Made by a program: the position numbers and the translations under genes
Assembly: GCF_026341825.1 (NCBI RefSeq)
Contig: NZ_JAPENY010000003.1
Coordinates: 2,170,001 to 2,234,000, forward strand
Reading direction: 5' to 3'
DNA from: Streptomyces sp. NBC_00620
GTDB lineage: Bacteria; Actinomycetota; Actinomycetes; Streptomycetales; Streptomycetaceae
Length of the DNA: 64,000 nucleotides
Notes under the pieces: model-generated
The model's database searches: none
What the model saw: the letters and a program-made list of their open reading frames with translations, nothing else
What the model was told of the DNA's origin: nothing
Part shown: positions 14,262-22,606 of the stretch, in pieces
How positions within the stretch are numbered: position 1 is the stretch's first letter
How the letters are laid out: the number at the start of each line of letters is the position of its first letter

Positions 14262-14475
14262 GTAGGCTGGCCGGCGCAGCTGGTTCGCCCCGTCAGCCAG
14301 ACGGACGCGTCGCAAGAGGGAACCCGGTGAAATTCCGGGACTGCCCCGCAGCGGTAAGTGGGAACAACCGCCGTCATACGCACTGGGTCCGGAACAGGGC
14401 CTGGGAAGCGACGGCCAGTAGGTGTCCTCCGTGCAATGGAGGACGTGCCCACGAGTCCGAAGACCTGCCAACTGC
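14262..14475 (+). promoter_or_regulatory. Cobalamin riboswitch upstream of metE
   Basis: It has the consensus elements of an AdoCbl-type riboswitch in order: AAGAGGGAACCCGGTGAAAT at about 14315-14334, GACTGCCCCGCAGCGGTAAG at about 14339-14358, a variable hairpin (CCTCC/GGAGG arms around 14426-14443) and the closing GTCCGAAGACCTGCC at about 14455-14469. It sits 150 bp before the metE start on the same strand. B12 repression of the B12-independent methionine synthase is the known logic. Outer boundaries are approximate. Confidence 0.93.
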
Positions 14476-14624
14476 CCGCACGCGAAGCATTCGTGCGCGG
14501 AATCCCGGTGACCTCGTGGGCGGGTCGGCGTACATACCGGCGGGCACAAACCCCGGTCTGGCGTTCCTTCGCGCTCTCGTCCCGTCCCGGGATCTCAGGG
14601 AGACATCTCGCGAAGGAGAGTTCC

Positions 14625-16943
14625 GTGACAGCGAAGTCCGCAACCGCGGCAGCACAGGCAACCGTGTACGGCTATCCCCGTCAGGGTCAGGGCCGGGAAC
14701 TGAAGAAGGCCGTCGAGGGGTACTGGAAGGGCCGCGTCGACGCCGACGCCCTCCGGGCCACCGCCGCCGAACTGCGCCGTACCAACTGGCGGCAGCTGGC
14801 CGAGGCCGGTGTCCACGAAGTGCCGACCGGCGACTTCTCGTACTACGACCATGTCCTGGACACCAGCGTCATGGTCGGCGCGATCCCCGAGCGCCACCGC
14901 GGCGCCGTCGAACTCGATGCGCTGGACGGGTACTTCGCGATGGCGCGCGGTACGCAGGACGTGGCGCCGCTGGAGATGACGAAGTGGTTCGACACCAACT
15001 ACCACTACCTCGTGCCGGAGTTGGGCCCGGACACCGTCTTCACCACCGACTCCACCAAGCAGGTCACCGAGTTCGGGGAGGCTCTCGCACTCGGCCTCAC
15101 CGCCCGCCCGGTCCTCGTCGGCCCCATCACCTACCTCCTGCTCGCCAAGCCCGCGCCCGGCGTGGCCCCGGACTTCGACCCGCTGACCCTGCTCGACCGG
15201 CTGCTGCCCGTGTACGCCGAGGTCCTCGGGGACCTGCGTGCCGCGGGCGCCGAGTGGGTGCAGCTCGACGAACCGGCCCTAGTCCAGGACCGCACGCCCG
15301 CCGAGCTGAACGCGGCCGACCGTGCCTACCGTGACCTGGGAGGGCTCGACGACCGCCCGAAGCTGCTCGTCGCCTCGTACTTCGGCCGGCTCGGAGCCGC
15401 GCTGCCGGTGCTGGCCAAGGCTCCTGTCGACGGTCTCGCCCTGGATTTCACCGAGGCCGCCGCCGCCAATCTGGACGCCCTGGCCGCAGTGGGCGGACTG
15501 CCCGGCAAGCGGCTGGTCGCGGGCGTGGTCAACGGCCGCAACATCTGGGTGAACGACCTGTCGGCGTCCCTCGCCACGCTCGGCACTCTGCTCGGCCTCG
15601 CCGACCGGGTCGACGTGGCCGCCTCCTGCTCACTGCTCCACGTCCCGCTCGACGCCGCCGCCGAACGTGACATCGAGCCGCAGATCCTGCGCTGGCTCGC
15701 CTTCGCCCGCCAGAAGACCGCCGAGATCGTCACCCTCGCCAAGGGCCTCACCCGTGGGACCGGAGCCATCGGCGCGGAACTGGCCGCCAACCGGGCCGAC
15801 CTGGCCTCCCGCGCCGGCTCGGCGCTCACGCGCGACCCCGCGGTACGGGCCCGTACCTCCGCCGTCACGGACGCCGACGCCCGCCGCTCCCAGCCGTACT
15901 CCGAGCGGGCCGCCGCCCAGCGCGCCCACCTCGGTCTGCCGCTGCTGCCGACCACCACCATCGGCTCCTTCCCGCAGACCGCCGAACTGCGCGTCGCGCG
16001 GGCCGACTTGCGCGCGGGGCGGATCGACGGCGCCGGGTACGAGGAGCGCATCAGGGCCGAGATCGGCGAGGTGATCTCCTTCCAGGAGAAGACCGGTCTC
16101 GACGTCCTGGTGCACGGTGAGCCCGAACGCAACGACATGGTCCAGTACTTCGCCGAACAGCTCACCGGCTACCTCGCCACCCAGCACGGCTGGGTCCAGT
16201 CGTACGGCACCCGCTACGTCCGCCCACCGATCCTGGCCGGCGACATCTCCCGCCCCGAGCCGATGACCGTGCGCTGGACGACGTACGCCCAGTCCCTCAC
16301 CGACCGCCCGGTCAAGGGCATGCTCACCGGCCCTGTCACCATGCTCGCCTGGTCCTTCGTCCGCGACGACCAGCCGCTCGGCGACACCGCCCGCCAGGTC
16401 GCCCTCGCCCTGCGCGACGAGGTCAACGAGCTGGAAGCGGCGGGTACTTCGGTCATCCAGGTCGACGAACCCGCCCTGCGCGAGACGCTGCCGCTGCGTG
16501 CCGTGGACCGTCCCGCCTATCTGGCCTGGGCCACCGAGGCGTTCCGGCTCACCGCCGGCGGCGTACGCCCGGAGACCCAGATCCACACCCACATGTGCTA
16601 CGCCGAGTTCGGCGACATCGTCCAGGCCATCGACGATCTCGACGCCGACGTCATCAGCCTGGAGGCCGCCCGCTCCCACATGCAGGTCGCCCGCGAACTG
16701 GCCGAGCACGGCTATCCGCGCGAGGCGGGGCCCGGCGTGTACGACATCCACTCCCCCCGCGTGCCGAGCACCGACGAGGCGGCGGCCCTGCTGCGCAAGG
16801 GACTTGAGGCCATCCCCGCCGAACGGCTGTGGGTCAACCCCGACTGCGGCCTGAAGACCCGCGGCTGGCCCGAGACCCGCGCGTCCCTGGAGAACCTGGT
16901 CGCGGCGGCCCGAACGATCCGCACGGAACTCGCCGGATCCTGA
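14625..16943 (+). CDS. metE: Cobalamin-independent methionine synthase
   Basis: Methyltransferase that moves the methyl group of 5-methyltetrahydropteroyl-triglutamate to homocysteine without B12. It has 772 aa, normal for MetE. It has two barrel halves: the N-terminal half begins VYGYPRQGQGRELKKA, and the catalytic half contains LPTTTIGSFPQTAELR, the zinc-site motif IHTHMCYAEF (His and Cys ligands) and NPDCGLKTRGW (the last Cys ligand). Start GTG 14625 follows AAGGAGAG by about 4 nt. The cobalamin riboswitch directly upstream implies expression only when B12 is scarce. Neighbouring genes encode B12-dependent mutase and a cobalt transporter. Confidence 0.97.
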   Translation: MTAKSATAAAQATVYGYPRQGQGRELKKAVEGYWKGRVDADALRATAAELRRTNWRQLAEAGVHEVPTGDFSYYDHVLDTSVMVGAIPERHRGAVELDALDGYFAMARGTQDVAPLEMTKWFDTNYHYLVPELGPDTVFTTDSTKQVTEFGEALALGLTARPVLVGPITYLLLAKPAPGVAPDFDPLTLLDRLLPVYAEVLGDLRAAGAEWVQLDEPALVQDRTPAELNAADRAYRDLGGLDDRPKLLVASYFGRLGAALPVLAKAPVDGLALDFTEAAAANLDALAAVGGLPGKRLVAGVVNGRNIWVNDLSASLATLGTLLGLADRVDVAASCSLLHVPLDAAAERDIEPQILRWLAFARQKTAEIVTLAKGLTRGTGAIGAELAANRADLASRAGSALTRDPAVRARTSAVTDADARRSQPYSERAAAQRAHLGLPLLPTTTIGSFPQTAELRVARADLRAGRIDGAGYEERIRAEIGEVISFQEKTGLDVLVHGEPERNDMVQYFAEQLTGYLATQHGWVQSYGTRYVRPPILAGDISRPEPMTVRWTTYAQSLTDRPVKGMLTGPVTMLAWSFVRDDQPLGDTARQVALALRDEVNELEAAGTSVIQVDEPALRETLPLRAVDRPAYLAWATEAFRLTAGGVRPETQIHTHMCYAEFGDIVQAIDDLDADVISLEAARSHMQVARELAEHGYPREAGPGVYDIHSPRVPSTDEAAALLRKGLEAIPAERLWVNPDCGLKTRGWPETRASLENLVAAARTIRTELAGS

Positions 16944-16952
16944 TCCGACCGG

Positions 16953-16989
16953 ACGGCCGAGAGGGCAAGCCCGACTCCCTCTCGGCCGT
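16953..16989 (+). terminator. Hairpin terminator after metE
   Basis: A perfect 13-bp stem, ACGGCCGAGAGGG at 16953-16965 with CCCTCTCGGCCGT at 16977-16989, loop 11 nt, starting 10 bp after the metE stop. No long T-run, as usual in Streptomyces. Confidence 0.8.
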
Positions 16990-17064
16990 TCCCGGTCGTA
17001 CGTCCTCCGCGCTGACGCACGACTGCGGTCGAACCCGAGCCACCGGAGGCCGGAAGCCCCCGGC

Positions 17065-17823
17065 TCAATGCGATACGGGAGTTGCCTGCGCGGGGCCGGC
17101 CTCTGCCGCTCGCGGAGTCAGCAGCCGATGCGCCAACTCTCCGAAGATCAGGCCGAATCCGGTCCACAGAGTGAGCTGGATGGCGAGGGCCGAGGTGCGG
17201 AACCGCCACAACAGGGTGGCCGGGAAATCCTGCGGGACCTCGTTGACGGCCGGCAGGAACGCAAACGCGAGACCGGTCGCCAGGACGAAGAAGGCGACCG
17301 CCGCGACGGTGGCGTACCACGTGCCCCACCTGGGTGCGAGCCGCTTGCCGACGATCACGGCGGCGACCGCGAGGAGCACGCTGAGCACCATCATCAGGAA
17401 GTACAGGGTCGTGCGCTTCCCAATGGTGTCGGGGTCGCCGACGGACGGCGGGTTGGCCGGGTACTTCAGGAACGGCACGACGTACACAGCGAGCAGGGCC
17501 GTACCGGAGAGCAGCAGGGCCGTGGCGCGCGGAGTGAAGCGGCCGACGCGGCCGAGGGCGAAGCAGTAGGCGAGGGCGGCGATGCCGCCGAAGGCGACGC
17601 CGTAGATCAGGACGCCGGTGGCGAGGCCGCCGGTGGACTGGAGGCTGCGGCTGACGATCTCGACCTCGTGCTCGTGCCCCGAGGCGTGGGCTTCTTCGAA
17701 GCCGATGGCGTCGTCGACGCTGGGCTCGCCCAGGAGGTAGGCCACGAGAAGGGCGAGCACGCCGGCGCCCAGGCCGGCGAGCATGCCCCGCACGAGGAGG
17801 TTTCTGACGGTTGCGGAGTTCAT
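17065..17823 (-). CDS. cbtA: CbtA-type cobalt transporter subunit
   Basis: Integral membrane protein of the CbtAB family, predicted to import cobalt for cobalamin synthesis. It has 252 aa. There are several hydrophobic segments: about 8-25 (LLVRGMLAGLGAGVLALLVA), 65-85, 100-120, 145-165, 180-205 and 220-240. A His/Glu-rich loop (AHASGHEHEVE) near residue 40 is the likely metal-binding region. Start ATG 17823 gives MNSATVRNLL; the frame is open further upstream but that part overlaps cbtB. It follows cbtB by 19 bp and shares its cobalamin riboswitch. Confidence 0.85.
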   Translation of the reverse strand: MNSATVRNLLVRGMLAGLGAGVLALLVAYLLGEPSVDDAIGFEEAHASGHEHEVEIVSRSLQSTGGLATGVLIYGVAFGGIAALAYCFALGRVGRFTPRATALLLSGTALLAVYVVPFLKYPANPPSVGDPDTIGKRTTLYFLMMVLSVLLAVAAVIVGKRLAPRWGTWYATVAAVAFFVLATGLAFAFLPAVNEVPQDFPATLLWRFRTSALAIQLTLWTGFGLIFGELAHRLLTPRAAEAGPAQATPVSH

Positions 17824-17842
17824 GGGTGCGCGGTGTCCCTCG

Positions 17843-18061
17843 TCAGTGGCAGGGGAAACCGAGCAGGTGGCGGCCGTCGTGGACCCACTCGTGGACGGCC
17901 TCGCCGGAGACGACGGAGGTGGCGCCCTGCTCGGCGCCGACGAAGTACAGCAGCACAAGCATCAGGACGCCGAAGAAGACCGCCCAGGGGGCGATCGCGC
18001 CGATCGGCAGCTTGGCGGGAAGGGCGGGAGTGGCTGTCGGCGGTGCGACGGTCTGCGCCAT
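17843..18061 (-). CDS. cbtB: CbtB-type small cobalt transporter subunit
   Basis: A 72-aa protein with one transmembrane helix (about 22-42, WAVFFGVLMLVLLYFVGAEQ) and the family's C-terminal His-rich signature HEWVHDGRHLLGFPCH, presumably a metal relay for CbtA. Start ATG 18061 has GAGGAGGT 6 nt upstream. First gene of a two-gene unit behind a cobalamin riboswitch, so expression should fall when B12 is plentiful. Confidence 0.9.
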   Translation of the reverse strand: MAQTVAPPTATPALPAKLPIGAIAPWAVFFGVLMLVLLYFVGAEQGATSVVSGEAVHEWVHDGRHLLGFPCH

Positions 18062-18109
18062 GGCAGGACCTCCTCGGGAGTTCGCGTCCCATATCGGTGG
18101 TGCGAAGGA

Positions 18110-18270
18110 CGACAGGTGCGGGTCTGACTTGCGAGACGCTCCGCCGGTACAGGCGGTCCGTTTCGTTCACAGTGGCGCGACCGTGCCGGATTTCCACCGG
18201 CTTCCGCCAAACCGTCGTCGATATCCCCCAGACCGTACCGCGTGTCGGGTTCATGGCCAAGACCGCGCCT
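18110..18270 (-). promoter_or_regulatory. Cobalamin riboswitch upstream of cbtBA
   Basis: On the minus strand GAAGCCGGTGGAAATCCGGC is followed by ACGGTCGCGCCACTGTGAAC, which holds the B12 box GCCACTG, and a terminal AGTCAGACCCGC close to 18120. This is the layout of the short CbtB-type cobalamin element. The 5' boundary is uncertain and may extend to about 18300. It lies 50 bp before the cbtB start. Confidence 0.88.
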
Positions 18271-18411
18271 CTGCAGTGATCTTCGTCTCCCGGGGCAGCG
18301 GCACCGACCGGCTCCACCCGGCCTCCCGGCCGAACTCGGCCGTCCGCAAGGCAGGTTGCGCATCGCGCCGGGAAGCTCGACATTTCGCGCCCGAATGTTA
18401 GGGGCGCACAG

Positions 18412-19260
18412 GTGGAAGGAATGAGCCCTGTACGCGCCCCCGCGTACCTGGGAGAAAATGCGCCATGTCAGCGGTCAGTTGTGGCTGAGATCTCGTACCC
18501 CCACCGCCAACTCGTCCAGGAAAGCAGGTCGGCTGCCGTGCTGTTGCGTCTGCCCACGTCCGTGTCCGAAGCCCAGGAGTGCATGGCCGAGGGAGCGGTC
18601 CCGATAGGAGGGGCGACGCTGGTGTGGGCCACCTGGCAACAGGACGGCTTCCCCGAGCAGGCGATGTCGCTGCGGGAGCTTCCGGAGGCCAACGTGATCG
18701 GGCGTGAGGCGCTGGGCTCGGCCGTGGTGATGAACCGGATCGACGGCCGCGTGCCGGAGGTGCTGTATCGGGCGGCCTCCACCGTGGGGACCGGAGCCGT
18801 ACGCCGGACGGCCACGGTCGGCGGCAACCTCGTCGGCAGCACGCTGCGCTGTCTGCTGCCCGCGGCACTCGTCCTGGACGCCCGTGCAGTGGTCCTGGAA
18901 GCGGACAGCGTCTACGAGACCGACCTGGCCGAAGTCCTGGCCAAGAGCCACCTGTTGCTCAGTCTCCGCTGGCGCGAGCCGATCGCCAGCAGCTATCACA
19001 AGCCGGCCGGTGAAGCGGGTGGGCCGCCGCCTCTCGTCGTCGCCGCGGCTCTGCACGCCGCCGACGACGGAGGGACCCGTCTTCGTGTCGCCGTCCGCGA
19101 CGGATACGAGGTGCTCACCGAGAGCACCGAGGGTGACGCCGACCCGGAGGAGATACTCGACGCCCTGCGCCGTACGGTCATCGGCGCGCTTCACCCCACG
19201 GCTTGGGAAGCGGTCCGCCAACAGGTCACCGACCTGGTGCCCCGCCCCGCCGACAGTTGA
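18412..19260 (+). CDS. Stand-alone FAD-binding protein, CoxM/xanthine dehydrogenase medium-subunit type
   Basis: Resembles the FAD-binding (PCMH-type) subunit of molybdenum hydroxylases such as CO or xanthine dehydrogenase. It has 282 aa. The two FAD pyrophosphate loops are visible as VPIGGATLVWATWQ (near residue 62) and the RRTATVGGNLVGSTLRCLLP region (near 128). A CO-dehydrogenase-flavoprotein-like C-terminal domain follows (about 180-280). No iron-sulfur (CoxS) or molybdopterin (CoxL) partner gene is in the window, so it is an orphan subunit or has a different role. Start GTG 18412 has AGGGG about 8 nt upstream; ATG 18421 and GTG 18481 are alternatives. It is divergent from cbtBA. Confidence 0.7.
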   Translation: MEGMSPVRAPAYLGENAPCQRSVVAEISYPHRQLVQESRSAAVLLRLPTSVSEAQECMAEGAVPIGGATLVWATWQQDGFPEQAMSLRELPEANVIGREALGSAVVMNRIDGRVPEVLYRAASTVGTGAVRRTATVGGNLVGSTLRCLLPAALVLDARAVVLEADSVYETDLAEVLAKSHLLLSLRWREPIASSYHKPAGEAGGPPPLVVAAALHAADDGGTRLRVAVRDGYEVLTESTEGDADPEEILDALRRTVIGALHPTAWEAVRQQVTDLVPRPADS

Positions 19261-19498
19261 GGTCCCCCGCTGTCAACGCGGGCTCCTGACATCGGTCGTT
19301 GACATCGACGGCGACCGCCGGCCCGGATGATTGCCAGCTCAGAGAGCCTGTTGCGGAACCGTTGCCGTTCCATCGGATGTCCCCCACAGCGACCGCATAG
19401 TCTGTGATGCCGTTCGGGTGACAGCGGACGACCGAAGCCGGTCGGCGCTCGAGGTCTCCGCAGCGCACAGTTCTCATACCTCCAGGGGGAGTTACACC

Positions 19499-20728
19499 AT
19501 GCGATCCATACGCCCGCCCTTCGCCGCTCGTCGAGGGAGGGGCGCGCGCCGCGGATCCTCCCCTGTGCTGGCCGCCGTCTGTCTCACCGCGGCACTGGCG
19601 CTGACCGCCACCGCCTGCGGCTCGAGCGACGACACGGCCGCAGGCGCGGCCACTTCGTCCGCGGCCCAGAACGGCGACGGCAAGATCACGATTCCTGACG
19701 ACCTCAAGGACCGGCTCAAAGAGCACGGGATCGATGTCGACAAGTGGAAAGACGGCGCCTGGAAGAACTGGGACAAGGACGACTGGCTGCGCGAGGCCGA
19801 GGACTACATCAACCCGATCATCGAGGGCCTGTGGAACCCGGACCGGATGCGGGAGGCCGAGGATCCGGACAAGGACAAGGGCGTCGACGAGAACGACCTC
19901 TCCGGCGACCAGGGCGTCACCGACCCGACCCCGGCGCCCGTGACCGCGAAGGCCGTGCCGACCGCGTACCACGACAACGCCCCCGAGGCGGGGAAGGTGC
20001 TCTTCGACTCCCCCGAGGGCACGATGGTCTGCTCGGCGACGGTGGTCGAGGACCCGGCCAACCCCGGCAAGTCGAACCTGGTGTGGACCGCGGGCCACTG
20101 CGTGCACTCCGGCAAGACGGGCGGCTGGTACCGCAACATCGCCTTCGTTCCCTCGTACAACAACGACGGTGCCACAGCAGCCGAGTTGGCGACCGCCACG
20201 AAGGAAGAGCTCGCGCCGTACGGCGTCTGGTGGAGCGACTGGGCACAGACCTCTGACCAGTGGATCGAGCAGGGCGGTGCCACGGGCGGCCAGGGAGCCC
20301 CGTACGACTTCGCCGTGCTGCACGTGACGCCGGAGGAGGGTGGCGACGGCAAGTCCCTCGAGGAGACGATCGGTTCGGCGCTTCCGGTCAACTTCAGCGC
20401 TCCGGCCGTGCCGAAGGTCGCGAGCATCACGGCGACGGGCTATCCGGCGGCGGCGCCGTTCGACGGCGAGACCATGCACCAGTGCACGGACAAGCCGGGG
20501 CGGTTGTCGATCGTGCAGTCCGATCCGACGATGTACCGCATCGGATGCACCATGACGGGCGGTTCGTCCGGCGGCGGCTGGGTGGCCACGGGGGCCGACG
20601 GCAAGCCCGCGCTGGTGTCCAACACGTCGATCGGCCCGGTCAGTTCGGGCTGGCTGGCGGGTCCGCACCTCGGCACGGTGGCCAAGGGTGTCTACGACGA
20701 GGTGAGCGAGAAGTTCGCCGGACAGTGA
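19499..20728 (+). CDS. Exported trypsin-like serine protease, probable lipoprotein
   Basis: Extracytoplasmic chymotrypsin-fold (S1/V8-like) peptidase of 409 aa. The N-terminal Arg-rich segment and hydrophobic helix end in LTATACGSS, a plausible lipobox with Cys about residue 41. Residues 60-150 are highly charged, without catalytic motifs (probably a propeptide or spacer). Catalytic residues are His in WTAGHCV, Asp in YDFAVLHV and Ser in GGSSGGGW. Start ATG 19499 follows GGGGGAG by 8 nt. It stands alone, closed by a strong bidirectional terminator. The substrate is not predictable. Confidence 0.87.
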   Translation: MRSIRPPFAARRGRGARRGSSPVLAAVCLTAALALTATACGSSDDTAAGAATSSAAQNGDGKITIPDDLKDRLKEHGIDVDKWKDGAWKNWDKDDWLREAEDYINPIIEGLWNPDRMREAEDPDKDKGVDENDLSGDQGVTDPTPAPVTAKAVPTAYHDNAPEAGKVLFDSPEGTMVCSATVVEDPANPGKSNLVWTAGHCVHSGKTGGWYRNIAFVPSYNNDGATAAELATATKEELAPYGVWWSDWAQTSDQWIEQGGATGGQGAPYDFAVLHVTPEEGGDGKSLEETIGSALPVNFSAPAVPKVASITATGYPAAAPFDGETMHQCTDKPGRLSIVQSDPTMYRIGCTMTGGSSGGGWVATGADGKPALVSNTSIGPVSSGWLAGPHLGTVAKGVYDEVSEKFAGQ

Positions 20729-20759
20729 CACAACGGACGTAGAGCGTCCGGACGTACGA

Positions 20760-20796
20760 CGAAGGCCCGCCCCCCTCTCACGGGGGCGGGCCTTCG
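20760..20796. terminator. Bidirectional terminator between serine protease and hflX
   Basis: A 15-bp perfect stem: CGAAGGCCCGCCCCC at 20760-20774 pairs with GGGGGCGGGCCTTCG at 20782-20796, loop 7 nt. It lies between two convergent genes (protease stop 20728, hflX stop 20808). Confidence 0.9.
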
Positions 20797-20807
20797 TGTG
20801 TCCGTCT

Positions 20808-22298
20808 CTACGAAAGCGCCGGAACGTACGGCGCGAGATCCGCCGCCAGTTCCTCGTGCACCCGCACCTTGAGCAGCGTGCCCTCCGGGGTGTGCTCCTC
20901 GGAGATCACCTCGCCCTCGTTGTGCGCGCGGGCGACCAGCTTGCCGTGGGTGTACGGCACGAGCGCCTCGATCTCGACCGAGGGGCGCGGCAGCTCGTTG
21001 TCGATGAGCGCGAGCAGCTCGTCCATGTTGAGCCCCGTACGGGCCGAGACCGCGATGGAGCGCTTCTCGATCCGCATCAGCCGCTGGAGCACCAGCGGGT
21101 CGGCCGCATCGGCCTTGTTGATCACCACGATCTCGGGCACCTTGGTGGCGCCCACGTCACGGATGACCTCGCGCACGGCGGCCAGCTGCTCCTCCGGCGC
21201 CGGGTGTGAACCGTCCACCACGTGCAGGATCAGGTCGGCGTCGCCGACCTCCTCCATGGTGGAGCGGAACGCCTCGACCAGGTGGTGCGGCAGGTGCCGT
21301 ACGAAGCCGACCGTGTCGACCAGCGTGTACAGCCGCCCGCTCGGGGTCTCGGCCCGGCGCACGGTCGGGTCGAGGGTCGCGAACAGCGCGTTCTCGACGA
21401 GCACGCCCGCGCCCGTGAGGCGGTTGAGCAGCGAGGACTTGCCGGCGTTGGTGTAACCGGCGATGGCCACCGAGGGCACCTTGTTGCGACGGCGCTCCTG
21501 GCGCTTGATGTCGCGGCCCGTCTTCATGTCCGCGATCTCCCGGCGCATCTTCGCCATCTTCTCGCGGATACGGCGCCGGTCCGTCTCGATCTTGGTCTCA
21601 CCGGGACCTCGGGTGGCGAGGCCGCCGCCCGAGCCGCCGCCCATCTGGCGGGACAGCGACTGACCCCAGCCTCGCAGCCTCGGCAGCATGTACTGCATCT
21701 GCGCGAGCGCGACCTGCGCCTTGCCCTCTCGGGACTTGGCGTGCTGGGCGAAGATGTCGAGGATCAGGGCCGTACGGTCGATGACCTTGACCTTGACGAC
21801 GTCTTCGAGGTGGATCAGCTGGCCGGGGCTCAGCTCACCGTCGCAGATCACGGTGTCGGCGCCGGTCTCCAGGACGATGTCCCGCAGCTCATTGGCCTTG
21901 CCGGATCCGATGTACGTGGCCGCGTCGGGCTTGTCGCGGCGCTGGGTCACGCCGTCGAGCACGAGCGCACCCGCGGTCTCCGCGAGGGCGGCCAGCTCGG
22001 CGAGCGAGTTGTCAGCGTCCTGCACGGTTCCCGAGGTCCAGACGCCGACGAGGACGACCCGCTCCAGGCGGAGCTGTCGGTACTCGACCTCGGTGACGTC
22101 CTCGAGTTCGGTGGAGAGGCCCGCGACGCGGCGCAGGGCCGCGCGCTCGGAACGTTCGAGCTGGTCGCCGTCCCGCTCTCCGTCGATCTCGTGGCTCCAG
22201 GCGACGTCCTCTTCCATCAGGGCATCGGCCCGAAGACCTTCGGGGTGGTTCTGCGCGAGGCTCTGCGCGTCCTGGGAAGGGGAAGAAGAGGAGGTCAT
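20808..22298 (-). CDS. hflX: HflX-family ribosome-associated GTPase
   Basis: Ribosome-splitting/rescue GTPase of 496 aa. N-terminal HflX domain (about 75-190: LERVVLVGVW, TYIGSGKANELRDIV, FDxNDELSP-like CDGELSPGQ), coiled helical linker, then GLATRGPGETKIETDRRRIR and the G domain: G1 GYTNAGKSSLL, G2 FATLDPTVR, G3 DTVGFV, G4 NKAD, G5 SARTG. Start ATG 22298 has AAGGA 4 nt upstream. The first 25 codons of the longer open frame were dropped because they lie in the repeat-bearing leader. It is the last gene before a convergent terminator, and its 5' region holds a 23-bp tandem repeat. Confidence 0.95.
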   Translation of the reverse strand: MTSSSSPSQDAQSLAQNHPEGLRADALMEEDVAWSHEIDGERDGDQLERSERAALRRVAGLSTELEDVTEVEYRQLRLERVVLVGVWTSGTVQDADNSLAELAALAETAGALVLDGVTQRRDKPDAATYIGSGKANELRDIVLETGADTVICDGELSPGQLIHLEDVVKVKVIDRTALILDIFAQHAKSREGKAQVALAQMQYMLPRLRGWGQSLSRQMGGGSGGGLATRGPGETKIETDRRRIREKMAKMRREIADMKTGRDIKRQERRRNKVPSVAIAGYTNAGKSSLLNRLTGAGVLVENALFATLDPTVRRAETPSGRLYTLVDTVGFVRHLPHHLVEAFRSTMEEVGDADLILHVVDGSHPAPEEQLAAVREVIRDVGATKVPEIVVINKADAADPLVLQRLMRIEKRSIAVSARTGLNMDELLALIDNELPRPSVEIEALVPYTHGKLVARAHNEGEVISEEHTPEGTLLKVRVHEELAADLAPYVPALS

Positions 22299-22410
22299 TG
22301 GATCCTTACGTCTATGGGGACACCGATTCGACGACGGACACCGTCCGTCACAGGGAAGAACGTCCCAGGCCACCAGGAGATTCCCTGATTGCGCCGGGTC
22401 AACCCCGCGA

Positions 22411-22556
22411 GGGCCGTGTCACCGGCCCCGAGGAGAGCCGTGTCACCGTCCCGAAGGGGGCCGTGTCACGTTCCCGGAGGGGGCCGTGTCACGTTCCCGG
22501 AGGGGGCCGTGTCACGTTCCCGGAGGGGGCCGTGTCACTGTCCCGGAGGGGCCGTG
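22411..22556. repeat. 23-bp tandem repeat between M1 peptidase and hflX
   Basis: The motif CCGTGTCAC recurs at 22414, 22438, 22461, 22484, 22507 and 22530 (and as CCGTGCCGC at 22552). The three central copies of the unit CCGTGTCACGTTCCCGGAGG plus GGG are identical and the flanking copies diverge. It lies in the 308-bp gap 22299-22606, otherwise without a gene, directly upstream of hflX on the minus strand. Confidence 0.95.
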
Positions 22557-22606
22557 CCGCCGACCTGAAAGATGGTCGCACGGCACGTCCCGTCTCGTCA
22601 CGCGAG

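Noticed and set aside
22411..22556. Possible CRISPR array
   Set aside because: Units are contiguous 23-bp copies without unique spacers, and no cas genes are present.
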